A model generated the notes under the pieces. It was not told the DNA's origin and made no database searches. It was given only the letters and a program-made list of their open reading frames with translations. 64,000 nucleotides of DNA, taken from [Mycobacterium] manitobense (GTDB lineage: Bacteria; Actinomycetota; Actinomycetes; Mycobacteriales; Mycobacteriaceae). Below are positions 23,878 through 33,552 of this stretch, piece after piece. The stretch is from NCBI RefSeq assembly GCF_025821665.1, contig NZ_JACKSJ010000145.1, forward strand, positions 1 to 64,000, read 5' to 3'. The translations under genes and the position numbers were made by a program. Numbering within the stretch: position 1 is the stretch's first letter; each line of letters begins with the position of its first letter.

Positions 23878-25425
23878 TTAGGGCCTTCTCCATTCCCGGC
23901 CGGTGCGGCGCAGCATCTCGAACGCCGACTCGGGACCCCAGCCGCCGGATTCGTACGGATCGGGCTTGCCGTGCGAGGCCCAGTACTCCAACGCCGGGTC
24001 GAGGATCTTCCAGGCCAGTTCGACCTCGTGGTTGACCGGGAACAGTGACGGCTCGCCGAGCAGCACGTCGAGGATCAGCCGTTCGTAGGCCTCGGGTGAC
24101 TCCTCGGCGAACGCCGACCCGTAGGAGAAGTCCATGCTCACGTCGCGGACTTCCATCTGATTGCCGGGCACCTTCGAGCCGAATCGCAGCGTGATTCCTT
24201 CGTCGGGCTGGACGCGGATCACCAGTGCGTTCTGGCCGAGTTCCTCGGTCATGGTGGCGTCGAACGGCAGGTGCGGGGCGCGCTTGAAGACCAGCGCGAT
24301 CTCGGTGACCCTGCGGCCCAGCCGTTTTCCGGTGCGTAGGTAGAACGGCACGCCGGCCCAGCGCCGGGTGTCGACGTCCACCGTGATCGCGGCGAACGTC
24401 TCGGTGGTCGACGTCTCCGAGAAGCCCTCCTCGTCGAGCAGCCCGACCACCTTCTGCCCGCCCTGCCAGCCCGCGGTGTACTGCCCACGTGACGTCGTCT
24501 CGTCCAGCGGCTCGGCCAGCTGGGTCGCGGACAGCACCTTGATCTTCTCGGCCTGCAGCTCGGCCGGGTTGAAGCTCACCGGCTCCTCCATCGCCGTGAG
24601 CGCCAGCAGCTGCAGCAGGTGGTTCTGGATGACGTCACGCGCGGCACCGACCCCGTCGTAATAGCCGCCGCGGCCGCCCAACCCGATGTCCTCGGCCATG
24701 GTGATCTGCACGCTGTCCACATAGTGCGCATTCCAGACCGGCTCGAACAGCTCGTTGGCGAAGCGCAGCGCGAGGATGTTCTGGACGGTCTCCTTGCCCA
24801 GGTAGTGGTCGATCCGGAACACCGACGACTCCGGGAAGACGTTGTTGACGATTGCGTTGAGGTCCTCGGCGCTCTCGAGGTCGTGGCCGAAGGGCTTCTC
24901 GATGACCACCCGGCTCCAGGAGCCGTCCGTCTTCTTCGCCAGGCCAGTCCTCGACAACTGCTCGAGCACCTGCGGGAACGCCTTGGGTGGGATCGACAGG
25001 TAGAACGCATGATTCCCGCCCGTCCCGCGCTCGGCGTCGAGCTTGTTCAGGGTCTCCGCGAGCTGTTCGAACGCCTTCTCGTCGTCGAACGTGCCCTGCA
25101 CGAATCGGATGCCCTCCGCGAGCCTGTCCCAGACCTCCTGCCGGAAGGGGGTGCGGGCGTGCTGCTTGACCGCCTCGTGCACGACATCGCTGAAATCCTC
25201 GTCGGCCCAGTCCCTTCGGGCGAAACCGACCAGCGAGAACGTCGGCGGCAGCAGCCCGCGGTTGGCCAGGTCGTAGATGGCGGGCATCAGCTTCTTGCGC
25301 GCCAGATCGCCGGTCACGCCGAAGATCACCACACTGCAGGGCCCGGCGATCCGGGGCATCCGCTTGTCGCGCTTGTCCCTGAGCGGATTACGCCACCCGG
25401 TGGCGGCGGTGTCGACTGCGCTCAT
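23878..25425 (-). CDS. zwf: Glucose-6-phosphate 1-dehydrogenase
   Basis: 515 residues. The NADP-binding loop is VIFGVTGDLARKKLMPAIYD near 30, the catalytic/substrate peptide FRIDHYLGKETVQN near 200, and C-terminal features such as YRTGKRL-like YLRTGKRLGRR are present. It commits glucose-6-phosphate to the oxidative pentose-phosphate pathway and makes NADPH. ATG 25425 gives the expected N-terminus and lies 7 nt after the tal stop; the longer frame upstream overlaps tal and is not coding. OpcA and Pgl follow. Confidence 0.97.
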   Translation of the reverse strand: MSAVDTAATGWRNPLRDKRDKRMPRIAGPCSVVIFGVTGDLARKKLMPAIYDLANRGLLPPTFSLVGFARRDWADEDFSDVVHEAVKQHARTPFRQEVWDRLAEGIRFVQGTFDDEKAFEQLAETLNKLDAERGTGGNHAFYLSIPPKAFPQVLEQLSRTGLAKKTDGSWSRVVIEKPFGHDLESAEDLNAIVNNVFPESSVFRIDHYLGKETVQNILALRFANELFEPVWNAHYVDSVQITMAEDIGLGGRGGYYDGVGAARDVIQNHLLQLLALTAMEEPVSFNPAELQAEKIKVLSATQLAEPLDETTSRGQYTAGWQGGQKVVGLLDEEGFSETSTTETFAAITVDVDTRRWAGVPFYLRTGKRLGRRVTEIALVFKRAPHLPFDATMTEELGQNALVIRVQPDEGITLRFGSKVPGNQMEVRDVSMDFSYGSAFAEESPEAYERLILDVLLGEPSLFPVNHEVELAWKILDPALEYWASHGKPDPYESGGWGPESAFEMLRRTGREWRRP

Positions 25426-25432
25426 CTGGAGG

Positions 25433-26551
25433 CTAGGACTTCTTCTCGTCCAGCTGACCCTGCGTCGCCTCGAGCAGTTCCTGCCAGGACTTCTCGAACT
25501 TCTCCACACCCTCGTTCTCGAGAACCAGGAACACGTCGGTCAGGTCGACGCCGACGGCCTCGAGCTTGTCGAACACCTCCTGGGCTTCGCCGGCCCTGCC
25601 GGTCACCGTGTCGCCGGTGATGACGCCGTGGTCGGCGACGGCGTCCATCGTCTTCTCCGGCATGGTGTTCACCGTGTTCGGGGCCACCAGTTCGGTGATG
25701 TAGAGCGTGTCGGCGTAGTCGGGGTTCTTCACGCCCGTCGACGCCCACAGCGGCCGCTGTACCCGCGCGCCGTCGGCCTTGAGCGCCTCGAAGCGCTCAC
25801 CGCCGACGAACACCTCCTCATAGGCGGCGTACGCGAGCCGGGCGTTGGCGACACCGGCCTGGCCGCGTAGAGCCAACGCTTCCTCGGAGCCGATCTTCTC
25901 CAGCCGCTTGTCGATCTCGGAGTCCACCCGGGACACGAAGAACGAAGCGACGGAATGGATCTTGGCCAAGTCGTGGCCGGCCTCCTTCGCCTTCTCCAGG
26001 CCGGCGAGGTAGGCGTCCATCACCGCGCGGTGGCGCTCGACCGAGAAGATCAGCGTGACGTTCACCGAGATGCCCTCGGCCAGCACCGCGGTGATCGCTG
26101 GGATGCCCTCTTCCATCGCCGGGATCTTGATCAGCAGGTTGGGCCGGTCGACGATCTTCCACAACTCGACCGCCTGGGCGATGGTCTTGTCCGCATCGCG
26201 GGCCAGTCGCGGGTCGACCTCGATCGACACCCGCCCGTCGACACCGTCGGACAGCTCGTACTGCTTGGCCAGCACGTCGCAGGCGTCGCGGACGTCGTCG
26301 GTGGTGACGGTGCGGATCGTGGCGTCGACATCGGCGCCCCGTTCGGCCAGTTCGGCGATCTGCGAGTCGTAGGCCTCGCCCTTGGACAGGGCGGCCTGGA
26401 AGATCGACGGGTTCGTGGTCACCCCGACGACACTCTTGGTGTCGATCAGCTCCTGCAGGTTGCCGGTCTGCAGGCGCTCGCGGGACAGGTCGTCGAGCCA
26501 AACGGATACACCCGCGGCCGCCAGTGCCGCGAGGTTGGGATTCTGCGCCAT
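25433..26551 (-). CDS. tal: Transaldolase
   Basis: 372 residues, the longer actinobacterial form. [12 protein letters not shown] near 43 is the family signature; the Schiff-base Lys is in [15 protein letters not shown] near 142; [21 protein letters not shown] and [16 protein letters not shown] follow. It moves a three-carbon unit between sedoheptulose-7-phosphate and glyceraldehyde-3-phosphate. AGAGAGG precedes the ATG, and 22 bp separate it from the tkt stop. Confidence 0.97.
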   Translation of the reverse strand: MAQNPNLAALAAAGVSVWLDDLSRERLQTGNLQELIDTKSVVGVTTNPSIFQAALSKGEAYDSQIAELAERGADVDATIRTVTTDDVRDACDVLAKQYELSDGVDGRVSIEVDPRLARDADKTIAQAVELWKIVDRPNLLIKIPAMEEGIPAITAVLAEGISVNVTLIFSVERHRAVMDAYLAGLEKAKEAGHDLAKIHSVASFFVSRVDSEIDKRLEKIGSEEALALRGQAGVANARLAYAAYEEVFVGGERFEALKADGARVQRPLWASTGVKNPDYADTLYITELVAPNTVNTMPEKTMDAVADHGVITGDTVTGRAGEAQEVFDKLEAVGVDLTDVFLVLENEGVEKFEKSWQELLEATQGQLDEKKS

Positions 26552-26573
26552 GGGTGTTGCCTCTCTTGAAGTT

Positions 26574-28664
26574 CTAGTTGTCTATCGATCGTTCCGCGGC
26601 GGCCGCCACGGCCTCCGGCGTGAAGCCGAACTCGCGGAACAACGTCTTGTCGTCGGCGGACTCGCCGTAGTGCTCGATCGAGACGATCTCACCGGTGTCG
26701 CCGACGAGCTTGTACCAGCTCTGCGCGACGGCGGCCTCGACGGCGACCCGGGCGGACACCGTCGGTGGCAGCACCGAGTCGCGGTACTCCTTGGGCTGCG
26801 ACTCGAACCACTCGACGCACGGCATCGACACCACCGCCGCGGTGATGTCCTTGTCCGCCAGCAGCTTCTTGGCCTCCACGGCCAGCTGCAGCTCCGAGCC
26901 GGTGCCGATCAGGATGACATCGGCGGCGGAGGCGTCGCCGCCACCGAGCACGTAACCGCCCTTGCTCACGCCCTCGGCGTCGGTGCCCTCCAGGACCGGG
27001 ATGCCCTGCCTGGTCAGGATGAAACCGACCGGCCCGCTGCCGTTGCCCCGCGCCAGGATGCTGCGCCAGGCATACGCGGTCTCGTTCGGATCGCCCGGCC
27101 GGACCACCGACAGGTTGGGGATGGCACGCAGCGCCGCGAGGTGCTCGATCGGCTGGTGCGTCGGGCCGTCCTCGCCGAGACCGACGGAGTCGTGCGTCCA
27201 GATGTAGATGGTGTCGATGTCCATCAGTGACGCCAACCGCACGGCCGGGCGCATGTAGTCGGAGAACTGCAGGAAGGTGCCGCCGAACGCGCGGGTCGGA
27301 CCGTGCAGCACGATGCCCGACAGGATCGATCCCATCGCGTGCTCACGGATGCCGAAGTGCAGCACCCGGCCGTACCAGTCGGCGGAGAAGTCGTCGGTGG
27401 AGATCGACGGCGGGCCGAAGGACTTGACGCCCTTGATCGTGGTGTTGTTGCTGCCGGCCAGGTCGGCCGAGCCGCCCCACAGCTCGGGCAGCTTGGGCGC
27501 GACGTCGTTGAGCACCTGGCCGAACGCCGCGCGGGTGGCCACCGCCTTGGAGCCCGGCTCCCAGTGGGTGATGTCGGCGTCCCAGCCGTCGGGCAGTTCC
27601 TGTGCGAGCAGCCGGTCGAGCAGCTTCTTGCGCTCGGGTTCGCGCTCGGCCCAGGCGTCGAACTCCGGCTGCCACTTCTCGTGCGCCTCGCGGCCGCGGT
27701 CGACCAGCTTGCGGGTGTGTTCGATGACCTCAGGGCGCACCTCGAACGTCTTGTCCGGGTCGAAGCCGAGCACCTTCTTGGTGGCGGCCACCTCGTCGTC
27801 GCCCAGCGCCGAGCCATGCACCCCGCCCGTGTTCATCTTGTTGGGGGCCGGATAGCCGATGATGGTGCGCACCGCGATGAACGACGGTTTGTCGGTGACG
27901 GCCTTGGCGGCCTCGATGGCCTGCTCGATGCCGACGACGTTCTCGCCGCCCTCGACCTCCTGGACGTGCCAGCCGTAGGCCCGGTAACGCGCCGGGACGT
28001 CCTCGGACAGCGCGATGTTGGTGTCGTGCTCGATGGAGATCTGGTTCTGGTCGTAGAAGACGATCAGGTTGCCCAGCTGCTGGGTGCCCGCCAGCGAGGA
28101 CGCCTCACTGGTGACGCCCTCCTCGATGTCGCCGTCGGAGGCGATCACGAAGATGTGGTGGTCGAAGGGGCTGGTGCCCGGCGCCGCGTCGGGGTCGAAC
28201 AACCCGCGCTCGTACCGCGACGCCATCGCCATGCCGACGGCCGAGGCCAGACCCTGACCCAGCGGTCCGGTGGTGATCTCCACGCCCTTGGTGTGGCGGA
28301 ACTCCGGATGTCCGGGGGTCTTCGACTTCCAGGTGCGCAGCGACTCGATGTCCTCGAGCTCCAGGCCGAACCCGCCGAGATAGAGCTGGATGTAGAGGGT
28401 GAGGCTGGAATGCCCGCAGGACAGCACGAACCGGTCGCGACCCAGCCAGTGCACGTCACTGGGGTCGTGCCGCATCTGACGCTGGAACAGCGTGTAGGCC
28501 AGCGGCGCCAGGCTCATCGCGGTCCCGGGGTGGCCGTTGCCGACCTTCTGCACCGCATCCGCCGCCAGCACCCGGACGGTGTCGACAGCGGTGGTGTCGA
28601 GGTCGTTCCAGTCGTCGGGGTGGCTCGGGCGGGTGAGGGCAGAGATTTCCTCTGTAGTGGTCAC
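26574..28664 (-). CDS. tkt: Transketolase
   Basis: 696 residues. The N-terminal part has [17 protein letters not shown] near 36 and the thiamine-diphosphate motif starting [14 protein letters not shown] and ending at [10 protein letters not shown] near 165-195; the pyrimidine domain has [19 protein letters not shown] near 470. It transfers two-carbon units in the non-oxidative pentose-phosphate branch. The GTG at 28664 was chosen because AGGAG lies 8 nt upstream, while ATG 28684 lacks a ribosome site. First gene of tkt-tal-zwf-opcA-pgl. Confidence 0.97.
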   Translation of the reverse strand: MTTTEEISALTRPSHPDDWNDLDTTAVDTVRVLAADAVQKVGNGHPGTAMSLAPLAYTLFQRQMRHDPSDVHWLGRDRFVLSCGHSSLTLYIQLYLGGFGLELEDIESLRTWKSKTPGHPEFRHTKGVEITTGPLGQGLASAVGMAMASRYERGLFDPDAAPGTSPFDHHIFVIASDGDIEEGVTSEASSLAGTQQLGNLIVFYDQNQISIEHDTNIALSEDVPARYRAYGWHVQEVEGGENVVGIEQAIEAAKAVTDKPSFIAVRTIIGYPAPNKMNTGGVHGSALGDDEVAATKKVLGFDPDKTFEVRPEVIEHTRKLVDRGREAHEKWQPEFDAWAEREPERKKLLDRLLAQELPDGWDADITHWEPGSKAVATRAAFGQVLNDVAPKLPELWGGSADLAGSNNTTIKGVKSFGPPSISTDDFSADWYGRVLHFGIREHAMGSILSGIVLHGPTRAFGGTFLQFSDYMRPAVRLASLMDIDTIYIWTHDSVGLGEDGPTHQPIEHLAALRAIPNLSVVRPGDPNETAYAWRSILARGNGSGPVGFILTRQGIPVLEGTDAEGVSKGGYVLGGGDASAADVILIGTGSELQLAVEAKKLLADKDITAAVVSMPCVEWFESQPKEYRDSVLPPTVSARVAVEAAVAQSWYKLVGDTGEIVSIEHYGESADDKTLFREFGFTPEAVAAAAERSIDN

Positions 28665-28709
28665 GAACGCGCTCCTGGCTGTCATGCGGCTGGCAAGCTG
28701 ATCTCTGTC

Positions 28710-28715
28710 CACCCT
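28710..28715 (-). promoter_or_regulatory. Candidate -10 hexamer of the tkt operon
   Basis: TAGGGT on the minus strand, about 45 bp before the tkt GTG, giving a leader of roughly 39 nt that includes the Shine-Dalgarno AGGAG. Confidence 0.4.
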
Positions 28716-28812
28716 AGTGCGCGGTGGTCGGCCTCTGCAGGACCACAACGCATGATGGGGCGGACGTTCATCCGAACCGACCCTGCGGTGCAGGCGCGGG
28801 GCGGACGCCGTC

Positions 28813-28818
28813 TACCAT
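28813..28818 (+). promoter_or_regulatory. Candidate -10 hexamer of ctaB
   Basis: TACCAT, about 50 bp before the ctaB GTG in the 204-bp divergent gap shared with tkt. GAGGAG lies 8 nt before the GTG. Confidence 0.35.
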
Positions 28819-28868
28819 CGTCTGTAGTAGAAGCTGCGCGCTGCCGCGATTTTTGAGGAGTCAACTGC

Positions 28869-29813
28869 GTGAGCATTCGCGAGCGCCACCTCGGTCGCGG
28901 GACGTCAAGCCGAATTCGCTCTTCGGTCATGGCCAGGATCCTGGCCTACGTCGCGCTGACCAAGCCGCGAGTCATCGAACTGTTGCTCGTGACCGCGATC
29001 CCGGCGATGCTCCTGGCGGAGCGTGGCACGGTCGATCCGCTGCTGATCCTCAACACCCTGATCGGCGGGATGCTGGCCGCCGCGGGCGCCAACACGCTGA
29101 ACTGTGTCGCCGACGCCGACATCGACAAGGTGATGAAGCGGACCGCGCGCCGGCCACTCGCCCGTGACACGGTTCCGACGCGGCACGCGCTGGTGTTCGG
29201 GCTGGTGCTGTCGGTCGCTTCGTTCGGCTGGCTGTGGTGGACGTCGAACCTGCTCTCCGGCCTGCTCGCGGTCGCCACGATCGCGTTCTACGTGTTCGTC
29301 TACACGCTGCTGCTCAAGCGCCGCACATCGCAGAACGTGGTGTGGGGCGGTGCCGCAGGCTGCATGCCGGTGATGATCGGCTGGTCGGCCGTCACCGGAA
29401 CCATCCAGTGGCCCGCGCTGGTGATGTTCGCGATCATCTTCTTCTGGACGCCGCCGCACACCTGGGCGCTGGCGATGCGCTACAAGGACGACTACCGGGC
29501 GGCCGGGGTCCCGATGCTGCCCGCGGTGGCCACCGAGCGCCACGTCACCAAGCAGATCCTGGTGTACACCTGGCTGACCGTGGTGACGACGCTGGCCTTG
29601 GCGCTGGCGACGGGCTGGCTGTACGCGGCGGTCGCGCTGCTGGCAGGCGCGTGGTTCCTGACGATGGCCCACCAGCTCTACAGCGGGGTCAAGCGGGGCG
29701 AACCGGTCAAGCCACTGCGGCTGTTCCTGCAGTCGAACAACTACCTCGCGGTGGTGTTCTGCGCGCTGGCGGTCGACTCCGCGCTCGCGCTGCCCACGCT
29801 CTTCACCGCCTGA
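28869..29813 (+). CDS. ctaB: Protoheme IX farnesyltransferase (heme O synthase)
   Basis: 314 residues with about nine membrane helices. The two prenyltransferase motifs are [19 protein letters not shown] near 75-93 (Asp-rich with the family RT-RP ending) and [14 protein letters not shown] near 205. It farnesylates protoheme to heme O; CtaA, encoded 4 kb away, then makes heme A for the aa3 cytochrome oxidase. GAGGAG precedes the GTG. The stop is two bases from the convergent membrane-protein stop. Confidence 0.96.
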   Translation: MSIRERHLGRGTSSRIRSSVMARILAYVALTKPRVIELLLVTAIPAMLLAERGTVDPLLILNTLIGGMLAAAGANTLNCVADADIDKVMKRTARRPLARDTVPTRHALVFGLVLSVASFGWLWWTSNLLSGLLAVATIAFYVFVYTLLLKRRTSQNVVWGGAAGCMPVMIGWSAVTGTIQWPALVMFAIIFFWTPPHTWALAMRYKDDYRAAGVPMLPAVATERHVTKQILVYTWLTVVTTLALALATGWLYAAVALLAGAWFLTMAHQLYSGVKRGEPVKPLRLFLQSNNYLAVVFCALAVDSALALPTLFTA

Positions 29814-29815
29814 TC

Positions 29816-30160
29816 TCAGCCCGAGAACACCGCCACCAACAGCGCTGCCGTCAGCACGGCGAACGCCGCCACGGTCCGGCGCAGCACCCCGGCCCGGCGG
29901 ACACGCGGGAACGCCAGCGGCAGCGTGAGCGCGCACAGCAGGCCCAGCGGCACGGCGAACAGGGTGCCGGCGATCAGGCCGAAGCCGTGCGGGTCGAAGG
30001 CGACGCTGTCCGGATCCATTGACGCCTGGATCGACGCGAATCGCGACGTAAGGGCCGTCACCACGCACCACAGCCACGCCGCGCCGGTCAGCGCGGCGAG
30101 CGCGCCGCCGGTCAGGCGCAGGGCGATGGAGGTGCGGTGGTGCGGCGGCGGCGTGGTCAC
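29816..30160 (-). CDS. Small membrane protein, function unknown
   Basis: 114 residues with three predicted membrane helices (near 16-38, 59-80 and 93-112) and short basic loops; no recognised domain. The GTG start has GAGGA 6 nt upstream and lies 8 bp after the lipoprotein gene, so the two are likely co-transcribed and may act together at the membrane. Convergent with ctaB, with two bases between stops. Confidence 0.75.
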   Translation of the reverse strand: MTTPPPHHRTSIALRLTGGALAALTGAAWLWCVVTALTSRFASIQASMDPDSVAFDPHGFGLIAGTLFAVPLGLLCALTLPLAFPRVRRAGVLRRTVAAFAVLTAALLVAVFSG

Positions 30161-30168
30161 GGGTGTCC

Positions 30169-31092
30169 TCAGCAGCTGCCGAATTCGTCGCGGATGCGCT
30201 GCTGCAGCGCCTGGGCGTCGGGGAGGAGTTCACCCATGTGACTGCCGTGGTCACACCCGCCGATCTCCGCGGAGCCGGCCCATCTGGGCCCTTTGGTGCC
30301 TGCGGGCCCCGCAGCCCAGCTGAGGTCGACCGGTTCTCCGCGTCGCGCATCGAGCGCGCGGACCGCATGGGCGATCTCTTGGTAGGCGGCTGCCGGACTC
30401 GTCACTCCCATGGTCAGGTGCACGACCCGCCCGTCGAGGACCGTGACGTATCCGGGTTGCGCCGGGGCGAGCGCGGCGAGTTGGCCGTCGATGCGCTGCT
30501 TGTCGGCGATCGACATCCTGCTGCGGACAGCCCAGAAGGGGGCGTCGGCCCCCTCGTCGGGCGCCACCTCGATGGTGTCGGGCGGGTCGGTGAACACCTG
30601 CAGCACGGCGTCAACCGCCTCGCTCGTGGCGGTTGCGCCGTCGACCCGCACCGACGACCCATCGGTGCCGGCGCCGTAGCGGATGGTGTCGGCCTGGACG
30701 TCCGCTCGTAACCGGCGCAGCTGGGCGGCGATCCGGGCGGCGTCGTCGGGTAGGCGCTCGCCACCGGCCAGCGTGGTCCACCGGGCGACGTTGATCTCGG
30801 CGCGCTGGTCGAAGTCGGCGAATTCGTCGCCGCGCTTGTGGTCGATCTCGTCGGCGACGGCGCCGATCTGCTCGTCGGTCGCGGTGTCCATGTCGACCCG
30901 CAGTTCGAATCGGGTGCCGGCCCAGATGTCGTTCTCGTAGACCAGGTCGGCATCGGTGACGCCGGGCATCGCGGCGACCCGATCGCGGATGTCTCGTGCC
31001 TCGTCCTCGCGGTCCGGGGCCCCGGTGCACCCCGCCAGGCCGATGGTCAGCACACCGGCGACCAGCGTGGTGGTGAACCGGCGGATGCGCAC
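30169..31092 (-). CDS. Lipoprotein of unknown function
   Basis: 307 residues. The signal ends in IGLAGC, with Cys22 the predicted lipidated residue. The exported part is hydrophilic, without a catalytic motif I recognise; it shows two similar alpha/beta-looking halves, and a Cys pair in the last 30 residues (GGCDHGSH and FGSC) that could form a disulfide. GTG 31092 is fixed by the lipobox and by TAGGCT 6 nt upstream. Followed by a small membrane protein. Confidence 0.8.
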   Translation of the reverse strand: MRIRRFTTTLVAGVLTIGLAGCTGAPDREDEARDIRDRVAAMPGVTDADLVYENDIWAGTRFELRVDMDTATDEQIGAVADEIDHKRGDEFADFDQRAEINVARWTTLAGGERLPDDAARIAAQLRRLRADVQADTIRYGAGTDGSSVRVDGATATSEAVDAVLQVFTDPPDTIEVAPDEGADAPFWAVRSRMSIADKQRIDGQLAALAPAQPGYVTVLDGRVVHLTMGVTSPAAAYQEIAHAVRALDARRGEPVDLSWAAGPAGTKGPRWAGSAEIGGCDHGSHMGELLPDAQALQQRIRDEFGSC

Positions 31093-31098
31093 ACCGTG

Positions 31099-31104
31099 AG
31101 CCTA
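31099..31104 (-). promoter_or_regulatory. -10 element of leaderless lipoprotein promoter
   Basis: TAGGCT on the minus strand, 6 nt before the lipoprotein GTG at 31092. Confidence 0.55.
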
Positions 31105-31144
31105 TTGCCGCCCGGGTGGCTTACGACGCACCGAAATCGAGTGG

Positions 31145-31576
31145 CTAGTTGCGGTCCCAGCCGCCGCGGCGGCCCTCCTTGATCGATCCCCGCCGCTTCT
31201 TCTCGGCGATCCGGCGTTCCTTGGAGCCCCGGGTGGGTCTGGTCGGCCGGCGGGCCGGCGGGGGAGCGGCGGCGGCGTCGCGCAGGAGGCGGGCCATCCG
31301 TTCGCGTGCCGCGGCGCGGTTCTGCAGTTGCGCGCGATGCTCACTGGCCGTCACCGTGAGGATCCCCGCGGAGAGCCGACCGCCCAGCCGGTACAGGATC
31401 CGGTGGCGCAGGTGCGGCGGCACCGACGGTGAGCGCGCCACGTCGAACGAGAGCTCGACCCTGCTGTCCGCGGTGTTGACCCCCTGCCCGCCGGGACCCG
31501 AGGACCTGGAGAAGCGTTCGCTCAGCTCGGACGCCGGTATCACGAAGGCCGGCGTGACGGCGAGGTCCTGCGTCAC
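31145..31576 (-). CDS. arfB: ArfB-type peptidyl-tRNA hydrolase (ribosome rescue)
   Basis: 143 residues: a class I release-factor domain with the GGQ loop in SGPGGQGVNTADSRVEL near 32, then a basic tail (PTRPTRGSKERRIAEKKRRG...). This is the ArfB/YaeJ design: the tail enters the empty mRNA channel of stalled ribosomes and the GGQ loop frees the peptide. GTG 31576 lies one base after the qor stop (TGACGTG), so the longer upstream frame was discarded. Probably co-expressed with qor. Confidence 0.93.
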   Translation of the reverse strand: MTQDLAVTPAFVIPASELSERFSRSSGPGGQGVNTADSRVELSFDVARSPSVPPHLRHRILYRLGGRLSAGILTVTASEHRAQLQNRAAARERMARLLRDAAAAPPPARRPTRPTRGSKERRIAEKKRRGSIKEGRRGGWDRN

Positions 31577-31577
31577 G

Positions 31578-32552
31578 TCACGGGACCAGCACCACCGAGC
31601 CGACCGTCTTGCGGCCCTGCAGGTCGCGATGGGCCTGCTCGGCATCGGCCAGCCGGTACCGCTCGCTGACTGTCACGGTGATCGTCCCAGAGGCGATCGC
31701 GTCGAGCACTTCGCCTGCCCGCCAACCGAATTCGTCGGCGGTACCGGTGTAGTGCGCCAGGCTCGGCCTGGTCAGGAACACCGACCCGGCGGCGTTGAGC
31801 CGCTGCGGGTCGAACGGCGGCACGGGGCCGCTGGCCGCACCGAACAGGGCCAGCGTGCCGCGCTTCGCCAGGCTGGCCAGGCTGGCCTCGAACGTCGCAG
31901 CCCCGACCCCGTCGTACACCGCGGCCACGCCCTTGCCGTCGGTGAGCTCGCGGATCCGGGCGCCGAATTCCTGCGGATCATCGGGGTAGTCGAGCACCGC
32001 GACGGCGCCGGCCTGCCTCGAGAGTTCGGCCTTGTCCGGGGTGGACACCGTGGTGATGACCCGGGTGGCGAGGCTGGTCGCCCACTGGGTCAAGATCAGC
32101 CCGACGCCGCCGGCGCCTGCGTGCAGCAGCACGGTGTCGCCCTGCTGGACCGGGTAGGTCGACTTGATCAGATAGTGCGCGGTGGTGCCCTTCAGCAGCG
32201 CCGAGGCGGCCACCTCCGACGGCACCGACTCCGGCACATAGACCACGAAATCAGCTGGTGCAAGCGAGTACTCGGCGTAGGCGCCGAATGCCTTATCGGT
32301 GACCACCCGGTCGCCGACACCGAGCGCGGCGACGTCGTCACCGACCGCCTCGATGGTGCCGCACACCTCGGTGCCCACCACGAAGGGCAGCTCCCGCGGG
32401 TACAGCCCGGACCGGAAGTACGTGTCGATGAAGTTGACCCCGATCGCCTCTGCCTTGATCAGCACCTGACCCGGGCCCGGGGTGGGTGGCGGCAGCTCGA
32501 CGTGGCGCAGGACTTCGGGTCCGCCGGTCTCGGCGACTTCGATCGCGTACAT
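31578..32552 (-). CDS. qor: NADPH:quinone oxidoreductase (zeta-crystallin-like)
   Basis: 324 residues of the zinc-free MDR family. IGVNFIDTYFRSGLYPRELP near 47 and the nucleotide loop LLHAGAGGVGLILTQWA near 143 are characteristic; no zinc-ligand cysteines are present. It reduces quinones with NADPH. ATG 32552 was chosen because GGAG precedes it and MYAIEV matches family N-termini; ATGs at 32564 and 32585 are possible. The gene order with ctaB and ctaA is conserved in mycobacteria. Confidence 0.93.
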   Translation of the reverse strand: MYAIEVAETGGPEVLRHVELPPPTPGPGQVLIKAEAIGVNFIDTYFRSGLYPRELPFVVGTEVCGTIEAVGDDVAALGVGDRVVTDKAFGAYAEYSLAPADFVVYVPESVPSEVAASALLKGTTAHYLIKSTYPVQQGDTVLLHAGAGGVGLILTQWATSLATRVITTVSTPDKAELSRQAGAVAVLDYPDDPQEFGARIRELTDGKGVAAVYDGVGAATFEASLASLAKRGTLALFGAASGPVPPFDPQRLNAAGSVFLTRPSLAHYTGTADEFGWRAGEVLDAIASGTITVTVSERYRLADAEQAHRDLQGRKTVGSVVLVP

Positions 32553-32604
32553 GTGCTCCATCATTGCCGAAGAATCGGCGGCCACTCGGGCCGCCCTGTG
32601 CTGG

Positions 32605-32610
32605 CATCAT
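32605..32610 (+). promoter_or_regulatory. Weak candidate -10 hexamer for the ATP-grasp gene
   Basis: CATCAT ends 6 nt before ATG 32617, the leaderless spacing, but its first base differs from TANNNT. Confidence 0.25.
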
Positions 32611-32616
32611 TCGACC

Positions 32617-33552
32617 ATGAAGCTGGCCCGTCCCGACATCCGTCACCCGCGCATCGTCCTCGCGGGCTGCCCGGCACTGCCGGAGGGCGACGGGGACGAC
32701 GACGGCCTGGTCGACGCGCTGAGCCGGCACGGACTGCACGCCCGGTGGCGGTCGTGGGACGATCCGGCAACGCTGGACGCCGACCTGGTGATCCTGCGCG
32801 CCACCTGGGACTACGTGGAGCGGCTCGAGGAGTTCCTGGCCTGGACCCGACGAGTGCCGAATCTCCTCAACGGTGCCGACGTGGTCGCCTGGAACACCGA
32901 CAAGCGCTACCTCGACGGCCTTGCGCGCCGCGGCGTCCCCACGGTGCCGAGCCAGTTCTTCTCACCGGGCGAACCGGTGCGGCTGCCCGCAGGGGAGGTG
33001 GTGGTGAAGCCCGCCGTCGGCGCCGGGGCGCGCGGCGCGCGACGGTGCGACGACCCGGCCGAGGCCCGCGCACACGCCGAGGCGTTGCACGGCGCCGGCT
33101 CCACCGTGCTGGTCCAGCCGTACGACGCCCGCATCGAACGCGGCGAGACGGCGCTGGTGTTCCTCGGCGGACGCGCGTCGCACGCCTTCACCAAGGCGCC
33201 GCTGCTGCCCGCCGCCCGGCCACCGGCGTTCGACGAGACGGGCACCTTCGCCGAGGAGTCCCAGGCGCCGGCCGACCCCGACCACGAGCTCTGGGACGTC
33301 GGATACGCCGCGCTGGCAGCCGCCGCGGCCGAACTGGACGTCGCGCCGGGGGACTTCCTCTACGCCCGCGCCGACGTCATCGGCGGGATCGACGACCCCC
33401 GGCTGCTGGAACTCGAACTGGTGGAGCCGTCACTTGGTTGGCGGCAGCTGGACCCCGACACCAGGGACCGCCGTCAGCGCGACTTCGTCGTCGGCGTCGA
33501 GGCCGCCCTCGACCGGTTCGGGCTGGGTCCGCTGTCGCATCGACGCCCATAG
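32617..33552 (+). CDS. ATP-grasp domain protein
   Basis: 311 residues. Residues 1-100 form the pre-ATP-grasp region with LVILRATWDYVERLEEFLAW; the ATP-binding Lys-containing strand is GEVVVKPAVGAGARG near 127, and the metal-binding end is LLELELVEPSLGW near 268, including the Glu residues that hold magnesium. Such enzymes join a carboxylate to an amine through an acyl-phosphate, but the substrates here are unknown. The final 123 bases run antisense to the 3' end of ctaA; because the catalytic Glu strand lies at the edge of this overlap, the overlap is not an over-extended frame. Confidence 0.85.
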   Translation: MKLARPDIRHPRIVLAGCPALPEGDGDDDGLVDALSRHGLHARWRSWDDPATLDADLVILRATWDYVERLEEFLAWTRRVPNLLNGADVVAWNTDKRYLDGLARRGVPTVPSQFFSPGEPVRLPAGEVVVKPAVGAGARGARRCDDPAEARAHAEALHGAGSTVLVQPYDARIERGETALVFLGGRASHAFTKAPLLPAARPPAFDETGTFAEESQAPADPDHELWDVGYAALAAAAAELDVAPGDFLYARADVIGGIDDPRLLELELVEPSLGWRQLDPDTRDRRQRDFVVGVEAALDRFGLGPLSHRRP

